DNA of 16,395 nucleotides from SLQH01 sp964612995 (GTDB lineage: Bacteria; Planctomycetota; UBA11346). Under the pieces are notes generated by a model. That model was not told where the DNA came from. It saw only the letters and a program-made list of their open reading frames with translations, and made no database searches. This document shows positions 6,759-16,342 of this stretch, piece by piece. How positions within the stretch are numbered: position 1 is the first letter of the stretch; every line of letters starts with the position of its first letter. The position numbers were made by a program, and so were the translations under genes. The stretch covers positions 1 to 16,395 of the forward strand of contig CAZTGE010000093.1 of NCBI GenBank assembly GCA_964612995.1. The letters are read 5' to 3'.

Positions 6759-8741
6759 TCAGAAGACCGTGGCCTTGTCGAGGGTGTACTTGTAGGTCGA
6801 GAACTGCTGCTTGAGGGTCTTGACCTGCTGGATGTTCAGCCCCAGGGGGACCGCGACGTCGCTCGAGGGCTGGACCCAGGCCTCGAAGCGTTCGATCTCC
6901 TGACGCACGCGCTGGCGGCACCGGCGGACGTCGGCGGGATCGTCGGTGGCGCGCTGGATTTTGGGCTGCCATTCGACCAGCCATTCCTGGGCCGCGATGA
7001 AGGTGTCGTAGTTCTCTTTGTCCGCGGCCAGCGCACGTTGCCAGTTCTCGACGTTGGCCGGCTGGGCGCCGTGCTTGGCGATGAAGTCCTCGCGCTGGTA
7101 GAGATCGCGCACGATGTGCACGGCGACCTCGAAACACTGCGGATCGGGCCCCTGGGCGACGAGCGCTTCGAGGCAGGTGCGCAGACGGGCGAGATTGGGC
7201 GCGGAGACCAGGCCGATGGCCGCGGTCGCGACTTCCCGCCGCTCCGGATCGCCGACCGCTTCGGCCAGACGCCGGAGGATGTCTTCGCTCGCGGCGGTGG
7301 CGGCATCGGTGCTGGTGTCGATGAAGGCTCGCCCCAGCGTGTTGGCGATGGCCTCCGCGGCCTCGCTCGCCGGATCCACCTTGGCCATGGTCCGGAACAG
7401 CTGGTCGGCTGCGCCGGTCAGACGCAGGGTCTGGACGGCCTGCAGCGCTTCGGTGAACAGGTCGGGCTTCTCGTTCAGCGTTTCCTCGTTGACGTACTTC
7501 TGCACCTGCTGACCCACCTGTTGGCGGTCGGCCTCGGTCATCTGGCCCTGCTTGGAGGTCATGCCGGGGCCGCGGAGGATCTTCATCGCGGCCGCCTGTG
7601 CCGGCTCGTTGTTGTCCTGGCCGAGCAGGGCGAAGACCTGTTCGAGGCAGCCGGGGTGGGCATGGATCGCGATCTCGTCGATGATCGCGGGCACCTGCTT
7701 CTCGGGGTTGCCGGTGTCGGCGATCAGGTCGGCACCCTGGGGGCTGGCCATGGTGATGACCACGTTCTTGACGCTCTGGCCGTCGATCACGCGGTGGAGG
7801 TTCTCGACTGCGGCCTGCCGGATGACCGGATCGGAGCCGGGATCGCGGATGATCTGGAGCAGGATCTTGGCCGGACGCTTGCCGGCGATCTCCTTGTCGT
7901 AGATCGCCAACAGCTGGATGGCGGCCGCGGCGAGGTGCTGGTCCTTGCGTTCGGCCTCCGGCTGTTCGATGCCGTCGAACAGCCGGGCGTCGATGATGCC
8001 CTCGGTGCTGCCCAGGCTCGGCTCGTCGAGCAGGATGTGCCCGGCGGCCAGCAACGCCTCGATGCGGATCTCGGGCTGGTCGGCATGGGCCGGATTGTAG
8101 AAGACGCCCATGACCTCGGCGAGCATGTTGATCCTGCGCCCGAACTCGATACGGGCCTCGACCGGGCCGATGCGGGTGGCGAAGGCCTCGCGCATCGCCG
8201 GACGGCTGCCGTCGACCAGATCGTAGTACTCCTGCCACAGCTCGGTCGCGACCTTGGGATCTTCGGCGGCTTCGATCTCGTCGAGCTTCCATTTGCGCTG
8301 CAGGCTGGGCCAGGCCATGAGCGTGATCAGCGCGACCACCACCACCACGCTGATGAGGATCAGCGGCAGACGGTCCTTCCAGGTCTTCGGTTCGCGTCGG
8401 CGTCGGCGATCGTTCTCGGCACCCTCGCGACGCGCGCCGCGGGTCGGACGGGCACCATCCCGGGGCGCGCGCGCGGCGTCGCCCCGGCGGGATCCGGCGC
8501 CACCGCTGGCGCTGGCGCCGCGGCCACGGGCGCCACCGCCGGCCTTGGCCCGGCTGCCGCCGCGGGCTGCAGGGCGGGTGCCACTGCCGGAACGCGAGCT
8601 TGCGCCGCTACGCGCTGGCTGACGCTGGCTGGAGCTGCGCGTCTCCTCCGGTGCCTGCCGTCCGCGGCGCGCATCGCCGCCACGCTGTTCGCGCCGGCTC
8701 TCGCCACGGGTCTGACCACGGGTTCGGTTGGTTCTGCTCAT
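6759..8741 (-). CDS. Single-pass membrane protein with Arg-rich tail and helical-repeat domain, 660 aa
   Basis: I do not recognise a specific family. Residues 1-123 are low-complexity and very rich in Arg, Gly, Ser and Ala, so probably disordered and strongly positive. A membrane segment follows at about 125-144 (LPLILISVVVVVALITLMAW). By the positive-inside rule the tail is cytoplasmic and the remaining 515 residues are outside the cytoplasmic membrane. That part is almost all amphipathic helices, for example IRIEALLAAGHILL, VIRQAAVENLHRVI and REVATAAIGLV, in a pattern like HEAT or similar alpha-solenoid repeats. No signal peptidase site or catalytic motif is seen. ATG 8741 follows GGAGG with a ten-base gap. 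It is 211 bases downstream of the response-regulator gene on the same strand. A basic tail able to contact nucleic acid or acidic lipid is an inference. Confidence 0.78.
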   Translation of the reverse strand: MSRTNRTRGQTRGESRREQRGGDARRGRQAPEETRSSSQRQPARSGASSRSGSGTRPAARGGSRAKAGGGARGRGASASGGAGSRRGDAARAPRDGARPTRGARREGAENDRRRRREPKTWKDRLPLILISVVVVVALITLMAWPSLQRKWKLDEIEAAEDPKVATELWQEYYDLVDGSRPAMREAFATRIGPVEARIEFGRRINMLAEVMGVFYNPAHADQPEIRIEALLAAGHILLDEPSLGSTEGIIDARLFDGIEQPEAERKDQHLAAAAIQLLAIYDKEIAGKRPAKILLQIIRDPGSDPVIRQAAVENLHRVIDGQSVKNVVITMASPQGADLIADTGNPEKQVPAIIDEIAIHAHPGCLEQVFALLGQDNNEPAQAAAMKILRGPGMTSKQGQMTEADRQQVGQQVQKYVNEETLNEKPDLFTEALQAVQTLRLTGAADQLFRTMAKVDPASEAAEAIANTLGRAFIDTSTDAATAASEDILRRLAEAVGDPERREVATAAIGLVSAPNLARLRTCLEALVAQGPDPQCFEVAVHIVRDLYQREDFIAKHGAQPANVENWQRALAADKENYDTFIAAQEWLVEWQPKIQRATDDPADVRRCRQRVRQEIERFEAWVQPSSDVAVPLGLNIQQVKTLKQQFSTYKYTLDKATVF

Positions 8742-8859
8742 GCTGTACCAGCCTCCAGGACATAGCGGGTGCGGAACCCGTTTGCATGCTGTCGCGCTGC
8801 CGCTGTGCCTTACGGCCGCGGGCGGTGTCGCGTTTCTATAACAGCTCATGCCCAGGCCA

Positions 8860-8875
8860 TGACGCTTTTGCGTCA
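8860..8875. other. Small perfect hairpin between regulator and membrane-protein genes
   Basis: TGACGC and GCGTCA (8860-8865 and 8870-8875) form a perfect 6-bp stem around TTTT. It lies in the 211-base gap after the response-regulator gene and about 120 bases before the start of the next gene. It could be a weak terminator for the first gene or a dyad operator for the second. Nothing in the sequence decides between them. Confidence 0.35.
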
Positions 8876-8952
8876 ACGGGGTTCTGCGGCTGCGCTTCCC
8901 GGCGAGGCCGGCTGCCGCCCCGCGTCGGCACGCAGGGCCCTGGTGCAGACCA

Positions 8953-10404
8953 TCAGCGCAGGCCGAGCTGCTTGGCCTTGTAGCGGATCTGACGGAAGCT
9001 GAGTTCGAGCAGTTTGGCCGCAGCGGTAAGGTTGTTGTCGGTGGCGCGGATCGCCGCGGCGACCAGGGCGCGTTCGGCGGCGCGCAGCTCGGCCTCGAGA
9101 TCGATCGCCTCGCCGCGCTCAACCCGCTGGGCGATGTCCTGCAGGCAGTTGTCGGGCCGGGCCTCGAGCGCCGGAGAGGGGGCGCTGGCTGTCTTCGTCC
9201 GCATCGCGGTATCGCCGAAGCGGATCTTGCGCCACATGCCGGTGGTCGTGTCGGCCATGTCCTCGAACAGGGCCTCGAAACCGATCACGCCCTCGGGGGT
9301 CAGCGCCACGCCGCGTTGAACCCGGTTGTCGAGCTCGCGGACATTGCCCGGCCACGAATAGGCCTGCATCGCCTCCATCGCCTGTTCGGTGAAGCCGGTC
9401 ACACCGTGGCGCAATCGCACCGCATGGCGCGAGAGCAGGTGGCCGGCCAGCAGCGGGATGTCCTCGCGCCGTGCGCGCAGCGGCGGGAGCTCGATGGCGA
9501 TCACCGCGAGGCGGTAGTACAGGTCCTCGCGGAACGAGCCGGCGGCGACCATCGATTTGAGGTGCTTGTTGGTCGCCGCGACCACCCGCACGTCGCAGCG
9601 TTTGACCTGGGTCCCGCCGACCGGCAGGTATTCGCCGGCTTCGAGCACGCGCAGGATCTTGGTCTGGGTCTCCATCGCCAGGTCGCCGGCCTCGTCGAGG
9701 AACAGGGTCCCACCGTCGGCGAGTTCGAACAGCCCCGGTCGATCCTCGACCGCACCAGTGAAGGCCCCTTTGACGTGTCCGAAGAGCTCGCTCTCCAGCA
9801 GCGAGGGGGCGAGAGCGCCGGAGTTGACCCGCACCAGCGGACCGTCCGAGCGTAGCGAGCTGTAATGTACCGCGCGTGCGACCAGTTCCTTGCCGACCCC
9901 GCTCTCGCCGAGGATGAGCACGGTCGAGTCGGTCGTCGAGACCTGCTCGATGCGCTCCTGGACCTGTTGGATCGGCGGAGTGGCGCCTATGAGGTGGACG
10001 CCGACGTGCGATTCCCCCGCCTCCTTCGCTGCGATGAAGTGCTCGCGCGCGGTGAGCGCACGGCGGATGTGGGCGCGCAGGATGTCGTTGTCGAAGGGCT
10101 TGTTGAGGAAGTTGTATGCGCCCAGGCGCATCGCCTTGACGGCGGTATCCCATTCGGCGTATGCGGTCATCGCGATGATGAAGGTGTGGGGGTGTTCGGC
10201 GCGGGTGCGCGCGACGAGTTCGAGCCCGTCGATATCGTCCATGCGCAGGTCCGTCAGCAGAACGTCGGCGCCGGTGTCCGCGAGCTGGGCGAGCGCTTCG
10301 CGGCCGCTCTCGGCCAGGATCACCTCGTGTTCGTCGCGGCGCAGAGCCACGCCGAGCATGTTGCGCAGGCCTTCTTCATCGTCGACGACCAGGATCCGTC
10401 CCAT
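8953..10404 (-). CDS. Sigma-54-dependent response regulator, NtrC family, 483 aa
   Basis: This is a transcription activator that, once phosphorylated, uses ATP hydrolysis to open promoters bound by sigma-54 RNA polymerase. The receiver domain is residues 1-118: acidic pair D8/D9, phosphoacceptor D52 in LLTDLRMDD, T80 and K102. The AAA+ domain is about 138-370: Walker A GESGVGKE (166-173), the sigma-54-contacting GAFTGA loop (213-218), Walker B GGTLFLDE (231-238) and the WPGNVREL sensor II region (351-358). A Fis-type helix-turn-helix closes the protein at about 440-481 (NNLTAAAKLLELSFRQIRYK). All key residues are present. The start is ATG 10404, where the receiver begins; an in-frame GTG six bases earlier is possible. 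No histidine kinase gene is adjacent. The C-terminus resembles PilR-type regulators, but neighbours give no pilus link, so no symbol is assigned. Targets are unknown. Confidence 0.93.
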   Translation of the reverse strand: MGRILVVDDEEGLRNMLGVALRRDEHEVILAESGREALAQLADTGADVLLTDLRMDDIDGLELVARTRAEHPHTFIIAMTAYAEWDTAVKAMRLGAYNFLNKPFDNDILRAHIRRALTAREHFIAAKEAGESHVGVHLIGATPPIQQVQERIEQVSTTDSTVLILGESGVGKELVARAVHYSSLRSDGPLVRVNSGALAPSLLESELFGHVKGAFTGAVEDRPGLFELADGGTLFLDEAGDLAMETQTKILRVLEAGEYLPVGGTQVKRCDVRVVAATNKHLKSMVAAGSFREDLYYRLAVIAIELPPLRARREDIPLLAGHLLSRHAVRLRHGVTGFTEQAMEAMQAYSWPGNVRELDNRVQRGVALTPEGVIGFEALFEDMADTTTGMWRKIRFGDTAMRTKTASAPSPALEARPDNCLQDIAQRVERGEAIDLEAELRAAERALVAAAIRATDNNLTAAAKLLELSFRQIRYKAKQLGLR

Positions 10405-10463
10405 GCTCACCAGTGTACGCTCAGGACAGCGGGTGCCACGTGGTTTCAGGCGGCGGCTTCTTT

Positions 10464-10566
10464 GCTGAGGGGGCGCTGCCCCTCGCGCCTTCGGCGCCGC
10501 CACCGCTCGTCGCGCTCCACCGGCCGCAGGCCCCACCGGGGCCTGCTATCGCTGCGCGATGCCGGC
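10464..10566. repeat. Hairpin-rich intergenic repeat upstream of the regulator gene
   Basis: The 247-base gap between the anti-sigma gene and the regulator gene holds four consecutive stem-loops: about 10467-10483 (GAGGGG/CCCCTC type), 10485-10497 (5 pairs, loop TTC), 10526-10546 (9 pairs, loop ACC) and 10548-10560 (5 pairs, loop TGC). The first two recur at 16343-16374, and the last two recur at 6463-6499 with changed bases but kept pairing. Bases 10567-10651 and 10405-10463 show no further clear structure. Its position means that transcription of the regulator by read-through must cross it. Confidence 0.7.
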
Positions 10567-10651
10567 TCCGCTTTACGGCCCATTGTCGCCGAGAAGCGTT
10601 CTTCTTGTCGGCCGGTTGCCTGGGCCCGAGGCACTGCCCGGGATGGAGCGG

Positions 10652-11713
10652 TCAGTCCTGGGCTGCTCCAGCAGCGGAGGTGTCGATCGCCAGGGGGGCT
10701 CCGTGCTTGCCGCCAGCCGCGAGTCGCAATGTGGTGACTGCTGCCGGTGGATCGAGATCCTCGCCCAGGACCAGGGTCAGGGTCTCGGCGCTGTCCGGCT
10801 CGAGCGTGAGCTCGGAGAAACCGGGCAGATCGCGGCGCCACACCACCGCTCCGTTGGCGTCCAGCCCTTCTACGGTGATCGCGTTGCGCTGTCCCTTGAG
10901 CGCGCGTTCGCCGCCATTGTGCAGCGCGACCAGCAGCAGCCGTCGTCCGGCGGCATCGACCAGCAACTGCATCTGCATGCTCAGCTCAGCTTCGCGCATC
11001 GTCGCTGCCTCGCGTCGCAGGGCGTAGGACTCGGCTTCGCGCGTCAGTTCGGCGAGCTCAGCTGGTTGCAGATCGTGGGCATCAGGCGCGCTGGTCTCTT
11101 CGTCGGTGAAGCCGTCGCTGGCGGCCTCGGCCTCGAGGCCGAGCACCGGGCGTGAGCTGCGCGCTTCGTTGGTGGTGGCTGCAGGCGCTGGGGTGGAGGG
11201 CGCTGGGTCATCGACCTTTGCCGCTCCGGCCGCCGGTGCGTGGGCTGCTCGTCCCCGGTCGTGCCAGTCGCGCTCGGCCGCTGGGGTCTGGTCCTGGCGG
11301 GCCACGTTCCGATCAGGCGCGGCCGCGGTCGGTTCCGGCTGCTGGATACGGGGCAGGATCGCGACGACCAGACAGGCGGCGAGCAGCACGGGGACACCCC
11401 AGATCAACATGGCGGGGGTGCGGGACCGGTCGGCCGCGGTCGATTGCCGGCTTTCGTTCGGGCTTTCGTCTGCGCTGTCGGATGGGCTTGCGGTTTGGCC
11501 TTTGGCGGTACGCGTGAGGATCGCAGCACGCAGTGCGGGCGGCAGGTCCGGCCGTGGCAGGTCGGCCAGCGCCTGGCGTCGGTCGCGGGCGCGTTCGAGC
11601 GCGGCATCGAGCGCGGGGCCGTGCTCCGCCCGCGCCTGGGCCCAGGCTTCGTCGTCGAGCTCGCCGTCGAGGCGGTCCTCGACCAGATCCAGGGCGCTCT
11701 CGGGGATGCTCAC
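10652..11713 (-). CDS. Putative membrane anti-sigma factor, 353 aa
   Basis: The gene starts with GTG 11713 and overlaps the stop of the ECF sigma gene in GTGA, so the two are translationally coupled, as is usual for sigma/anti-sigma pairs. The short cytoplasmic N-terminal part (1-101) begins with an acidic helix, SALDLVEDRLDGELDDEAW, like the start of many anti-sigma domains. One membrane segment lies at about 102-120 (LIWGVPVLLAACLVVAIL). Outside come a Pro/Ala/Asp-rich linker (125-215), a charged helix or short coiled coil (about 216-247) and a beta-rich C-terminal domain (about 248-335, alternating as in an Ig-like fold). The HxxxCxxC zinc motif of ZAS anti-sigma factors is absent. Role and partner are inferred from gene order and layout, not from a recognised domain. 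Confidence 0.7.
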   Translation of the reverse strand: MSIPESALDLVEDRLDGELDDEAWAQARAEHGPALDAALERARDRRQALADLPRPDLPPALRAAILTRTAKGQTASPSDSADESPNESRQSTAADRSRTPAMLIWGVPVLLAACLVVAILPRIQQPEPTAAAPDRNVARQDQTPAAERDWHDRGRAAHAPAAGAAKVDDPAPSTPAPAATTNEARSSRPVLGLEAEAASDGFTDEETSAPDAHDLQPAELAELTREAESYALRREAATMREAELSMQMQLLVDAAGRRLLLVALHNGGERALKGQRNAITVEGLDANGAVVWRRDLPGFSELTLEPDSAETLTLVLGEDLDPPAAVTTLRLAAGGKHGAPLAIDTSAAGAAQD

Positions 11714-12330
11714 AGGTCGTCTCCGCTGAGCTGGGATGCGATCAGATCGCGCAGGGCGCGACGAGCGCGGTGGAGACGCGATTTGACCGTGCCGACCGCC
11801 ACCTCCAGGCGTTCGGCGATGCCGGGGTAGTCGCAACCTTCGAAATCGCGCATGATCAGCAGCTCACGTTGGTCGTACGGCAGGCGCTCGAGCGCGGTGC
11901 GGACCAGCTGGCGGGTCTCGGTGCGTTCGAGGGTGGCCGCCGGCGAAGCGGCCGCCCGGGGGGTGGCGTCGAGCCGTTCGTTCTCGGTGGCCACGGGACG
12001 TTTGCGGGCGAGCACGTCGATGGCGCGGTTGCGCGCCAGGCGGTAGAGCCAGGTATAGAAGCTGCTGCGCCCGGCGAAGCGATCGAGGCGCTCGAAGGCG
12101 CGGACGAAGGCTTCCTGGGTGAGCTCGGCCGCGGTGTCGGCGTCGCCGGCGGCGAGGTGCAGCAGTGAAGCATGGAGCCGGGCGCCATGGCGGTCGACCA
12201 GAACCGCGAAGGCATTGCCATCGCCATCGCGCACGGCAGCGACCAGGACGTGGTCATCGTCGGTCCGATCGGTGGTCGCGTCCGGCTCATGCCCCTTGGA
12301 CGCAGCCGCGTCGGTCCGGTTCCCCGCCAT
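11710..12330 (-). CDS. RNA polymerase sigma factor, ECF subfamily, 206 aa
   Basis: This protein directs RNA polymerase to a dedicated set of promoters. Region 2 is about residues 36-108, with the core-binding helix DADTAAELTQEAFVRAFERLDRF split here as ADTAAELTQEAF then VRAFE, and the promoter-melting helix WLYRLARNRAIDVLARK (94-110). Region 4 is about 138-196, with LERLPYDQRELLIMRDFEG and a helix-turn-helix PGIAERLEVAVGTVKSRLHR (169-188). Regions 1 and 3 are absent, as in all ECF factors. ATG 12330 is preceded by GGAGG eight bases upstream; the longer frame to 12399 lacks such a signal. The next gene starts inside its stop codon and is its likely membrane-bound inhibitor. There are 118 bases between it and the outer-membrane-protein gene, with a bulged stem at 12387-12411. 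Confidence 0.93.
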   Translation of the reverse strand: MAGNRTDAAASKGHEPDATTDRTDDDHVLVAAVRDGDGNAFAVLVDRHGARLHASLLHLAAGDADTAAELTQEAFVRAFERLDRFAGRSSFYTWLYRLARNRAIDVLARKRPVATENERLDATPRAAASPAATLERTETRQLVRTALERLPYDQRELLIMRDFEGCDYPGIAERLEVAVGTVKSRLHRARRALRDLIASQLSGDDL

Positions 12331-12386
12331 GCGCGATCCCTCCACGCTCACCGGCGGATGCATCGCTGCCATGCGCGGGGGGCGCC

Positions 12387-12411
12387 CTGCAGGCCGCAAT
12401 GGCGGATGCAG
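12387..12411 (-). other. Bulged stem-loop between the barrel-protein and sigma genes
   Basis: CTGCA (12387-12391) pairs with TGCAG (12407-12411) and CCGC (12394-12397) pairs with GCGG (12402-12405), giving nine pairs around AATG with small bulges. It lies in the 118-base gap downstream of the barrel-protein gene and upstream of the sigma gene. It may separate the two transcription units or sit in the sigma-gene leader. There is no T-run. Confidence 0.3.
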
Positions 12412-12448
12412 TGGATCGGCGGGGCGCCTGGGCAGCGGGTTGGCACCG

Positions 12449-13210
12449 TCAGAGCCTGAACTGGCCGCCGAAGCCGATGACCATCTCGGCGCTGTCCTCC
12501 AACCGGTCCTTGTCCTTGCTGTCGAGCCACCAGTGGCCTTCGACCTTGCCGGTGATCCAGCCGTTGATCCACGGCATGGGCACGATGACCTCGCCGCCGA
12601 GTTCGAAGGTGGTCAGGCCGTCGTTGTCGGCGCCGGAGGTGTAGCGCTGGTGGTAGTCGGTGTCGCCGAAGTTGAGGATCTGCCAGGAACGGAAATCCAC
12701 CGGCGCGTTCTGGAGGAACTGGCGCGCACCGATCGAGGCGAACCAGCCGTACTCGTCGCCGATATCGTAGTCGAAGCTGGTGCCGATCTCCACGCCCTCC
12801 CAGGGCAGCAGATACCAGAAGTCGGCGCCGAGCCAGTGGGCTTCATCAACGTTCTCGTAGGCCGGGTAGCCGTTGACGATGTAGTGCGGCAGCAATTGGA
12901 AGGTGTCGGTCTCGTAGAGGTAGTCGATGCGTCCGCTGATCTCGGTGAATTCCCCCGAGTCGATGCGCCGGGCGTCGTCGTCGCCGATGGCGATCCAGGT
13001 CTGCAGCTGGACACCGACGTTGGCGTAGCGTCCGCGACCGTAGAGCCGAGTGGAGACGTCGTCGAGTCGGATGGCCCCGTCCTCGATGTGTTGGGAGAGG
13101 ATCTCGACGCCGGCCACCACCTCCTCCGGTCCGAGGAAGAGCTCGGATTCGAGGGCCGGAGCCGCACCGGTGGCGATGATCAGGGCGAGGAGTACGCGAC
13201 TGGGGCTCAT
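12449..13210 (-). CDS. Predicted secreted outer-membrane beta-barrel-like protein, 253 aa
   Basis: A signal peptide is visible (MSPSRVLLALIIATGAAPA, cleavage likely after A19). The mature part alternates polar and aromatic residues in short strands, such as ISGRIDYLYETDTFQLLPHYIV, here read as two strands of a porin-like sheet, then GWFASIGARQFL and ITGKVEGHWWL, and ends in strand VIGFGGQFRL. It is rich in Asp, Tyr and Trp and lacks cysteines and membrane helices, so an outer-membrane or periplasmic beta protein is likely. The start codon overlaps the gpsA stop as ATGA, indicating translational coupling, which is an unusual partner for gpsA. I do not recognise a named family, and whether it forms a closed barrel cannot be judged from sequence alone. 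Confidence 0.75.
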   Translation of the reverse strand: MSPSRVLLALIIATGAAPALESELFLGPEEVVAGVEILSQHIEDGAIRLDDVSTRLYGRGRYANVGVQLQTWIAIGDDDARRIDSGEFTEISGRIDYLYETDTFQLLPHYIVNGYPAYENVDEAHWLGADFWYLLPWEGVEIGTSFDYDIGDEYGWFASIGARQFLQNAPVDFRSWQILNFGDTDYHQRYTSGADNDGLTTFELGGEVIVPMPWINGWITGKVEGHWWLDSKDKDRLEDSAEMVIGFGGQFRL

Positions 13211-14196
13211 GGTTCTTCTTCCTTGGCGGTGCGGGATACGAGTTCGCTGATCGCAGCAGCCACCGGTTTACCAGCCCAGAGCACGGATTCCACCTGTGAG
13301 GCGATCGGCAGTTCGACTTTGTGCTCGCGGCCGAGGGTGACCGCCGCGCGGCAGGTCCAGGCGCCTTCGGCCACCATACCGACCTCATCCATGTACTGCT
13401 GGGCGGTCTTGCCCGCGGCGGCGGCCATGCCGAGCGCGCGGTTGCGTCCGTGACCGGAGTAGCAGGTGGTCAGCAGGTCGCCGATGCCGGCGAGCCCGGC
13501 GAAGGTGGCGTCGCGTGCGCCCATTGCCCGGCCGAGGCGGCGCATTTCGGCCAGGCCGCGGGTGATCAGGGTGGCCTTGGTGTTGTCACCGAGTCCGAGG
13601 CCATCGCAGATGCCGGCGGCGACGGCGATCACGTTCTTGAGCGCTCCGCAGAGTTCCACGCCGAGCAGGTCCTCGACGGCGTAGACGCGGAAGGTCGGCT
13701 GGTGAATGCGTTCGACCAGCAGCTCGAGCAGGTCGCGCGGGCCTGCGGCGGCCACGCCGGTGTGCAGCCCGTGGACCACCTCTTCGGCGTGGGTGGGGCC
13801 GGAGATGCAGCCGTAGGGGCGTTCGCCGAAGTGGTCGGCCAGGATCTGGGTCACCGTGCGCAGGGAGCGCTGTTCGATGCCCTTGGCCAGACTGACGATC
13901 GGCACGTCGGGAGGCAGGGCCCCGGCCAGTTCCGCGGCCATCGCGGCCGAGAAGGGGGTGGGCACCGCCCACAGGACCAGATCGGCGGCGGCGATCCCGG
14001 CGGTATCGTTGGTGACGCGGACCGCGTCCGGGAGGCGGCAGCCGGGCAGATTGGGATGGACCCGGCGGCTGTCGATCTCGTGCGGTTTGTCCTCACGACG
14101 ACCCCAGAGGTAGATGTCGTCAGCGCCGGCACGGGCCAGGACCACCGAGATGCCGGTGCCCCAGGTGCCTGTGCCGATGACTGCGGTGCGTACCAT
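13207..14196 (-). CDS. gpsA: NAD(P)-dependent glycerol-3-phosphate dehydrogenase, 329 aa
   Basis: This cytoplasmic enzyme reduces dihydroxyacetone phosphate to sn-glycerol-3-phosphate, the backbone for phospholipid synthesis. The Rossmann nucleotide-binding loop is GTGTWGTG (8-15). SLAKGIE (102-108) and ISGPTHAEEV (131-140) are family signatures. ELCGALKNVIAVAAGICDGLGLGDNTKATLITRG, split as ELCGALKNVIAVAAG (181-195) and GLGLGDNTKATLITRG, contains the catalytic lysine K187 and the substrate-binding segment. AGIGDLL-TC-S--GRNR (236-253) completes the C-terminal domain. The length matches the family norm of about 330 residues. ATG 14196 opens directly into the first beta strand. No good Shine-Dalgarno is seen, so translation may rely on a weak or absent signal. 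It heads the minus-strand cluster and is divergent from the sigma/STN fusion gene over 215 bases. Confidence 0.96.
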   Translation of the reverse strand: MVRTAVIGTGTWGTGISVVLARAGADDIYLWGRREDKPHEIDSRRVHPNLPGCRLPDAVRVTNDTAGIAAADLVLWAVPTPFSAAMAAELAGALPPDVPIVSLAKGIEQRSLRTVTQILADHFGERPYGCISGPTHAEEVVHGLHTGVAAAGPRDLLELLVERIHQPTFRVYAVEDLLGVELCGALKNVIAVAAGICDGLGLGDNTKATLITRGLAEMRRLGRAMGARDATFAGLAGIGDLLTTCYSGHGRNRALGMAAAAGKTAQQYMDEVGMVAEGAWTCRAAVTLGREHKVELPIASQVESVLWAGKPVAAAISELVSRTAKEEEP

Positions 14197-14411
14197 GTAA
14201 AGGATCGTGGCCAGCGCGCGCGGTGGCGCAACGGGCGGCTACACCGATCGCCGGATGGTGGGGAGCGGAGAATCGCGCCTTTCCCGCCGTGTCGGAAAGC
14301 CTGTAATGGAATCCGACGAGCGGGATTTCCCCTCCAGCAGCGGACCGTGACGACCGTCGATCACGATGATCGCGGATCTGCGCTGAGCGCTCGGACGCAA
14401 AGGGGGCTTCG
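14197..14411. promoter_or_regulatory. Divergent promoter region of gpsA and the sigma/STN fusion gene
   Basis: This 215-base gap must hold both start regions. An interrupted dyad CGTGA-N10-TCACG lies at 14346-14365 and could be an operator. AGGGGG at 14401-14406 is the ribosome-binding site for the ATG at 14412. I could not find a convincing -35/-10 pair in either direction. Confidence 0.4.
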
Positions 14412-16238
<1,827 letters not shown>

Positions 16239-16342
16239 CCTGGACGCTCTTGAGGGATCCGGGCCAAGGGCCTGTTCGATCAGTGAAGAGGTCTCTCACG
16301 GAGTCGCGAAGACACGGAGATGACTGAGGCTTTCTTTCTTCA
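16239..16342. other. Intergenic region after the fusion gene
   Basis: No gene is seen. Two CACGGAG words lie at about 16299-16305 and 16313-16319 around a GTCGCGAAGA core. This may be a short dispersed repeat or a degenerate direct repeat. A T-rich stretch (16331-16340) precedes the hairpin repeat, and no stem directly before it suggests an intrinsic terminator on the plus strand. Confidence 0.35.

Noticed and set aside
6591..8765. A 724-codon plus-strand frame opposite the membrane helical-repeat gene
   Set aside because: The minus strand gives a coherent basic tail, membrane helix and helical repeats with a ribosome-binding site. The plus translation is Gly/Leu/Asp-rich antisense text.
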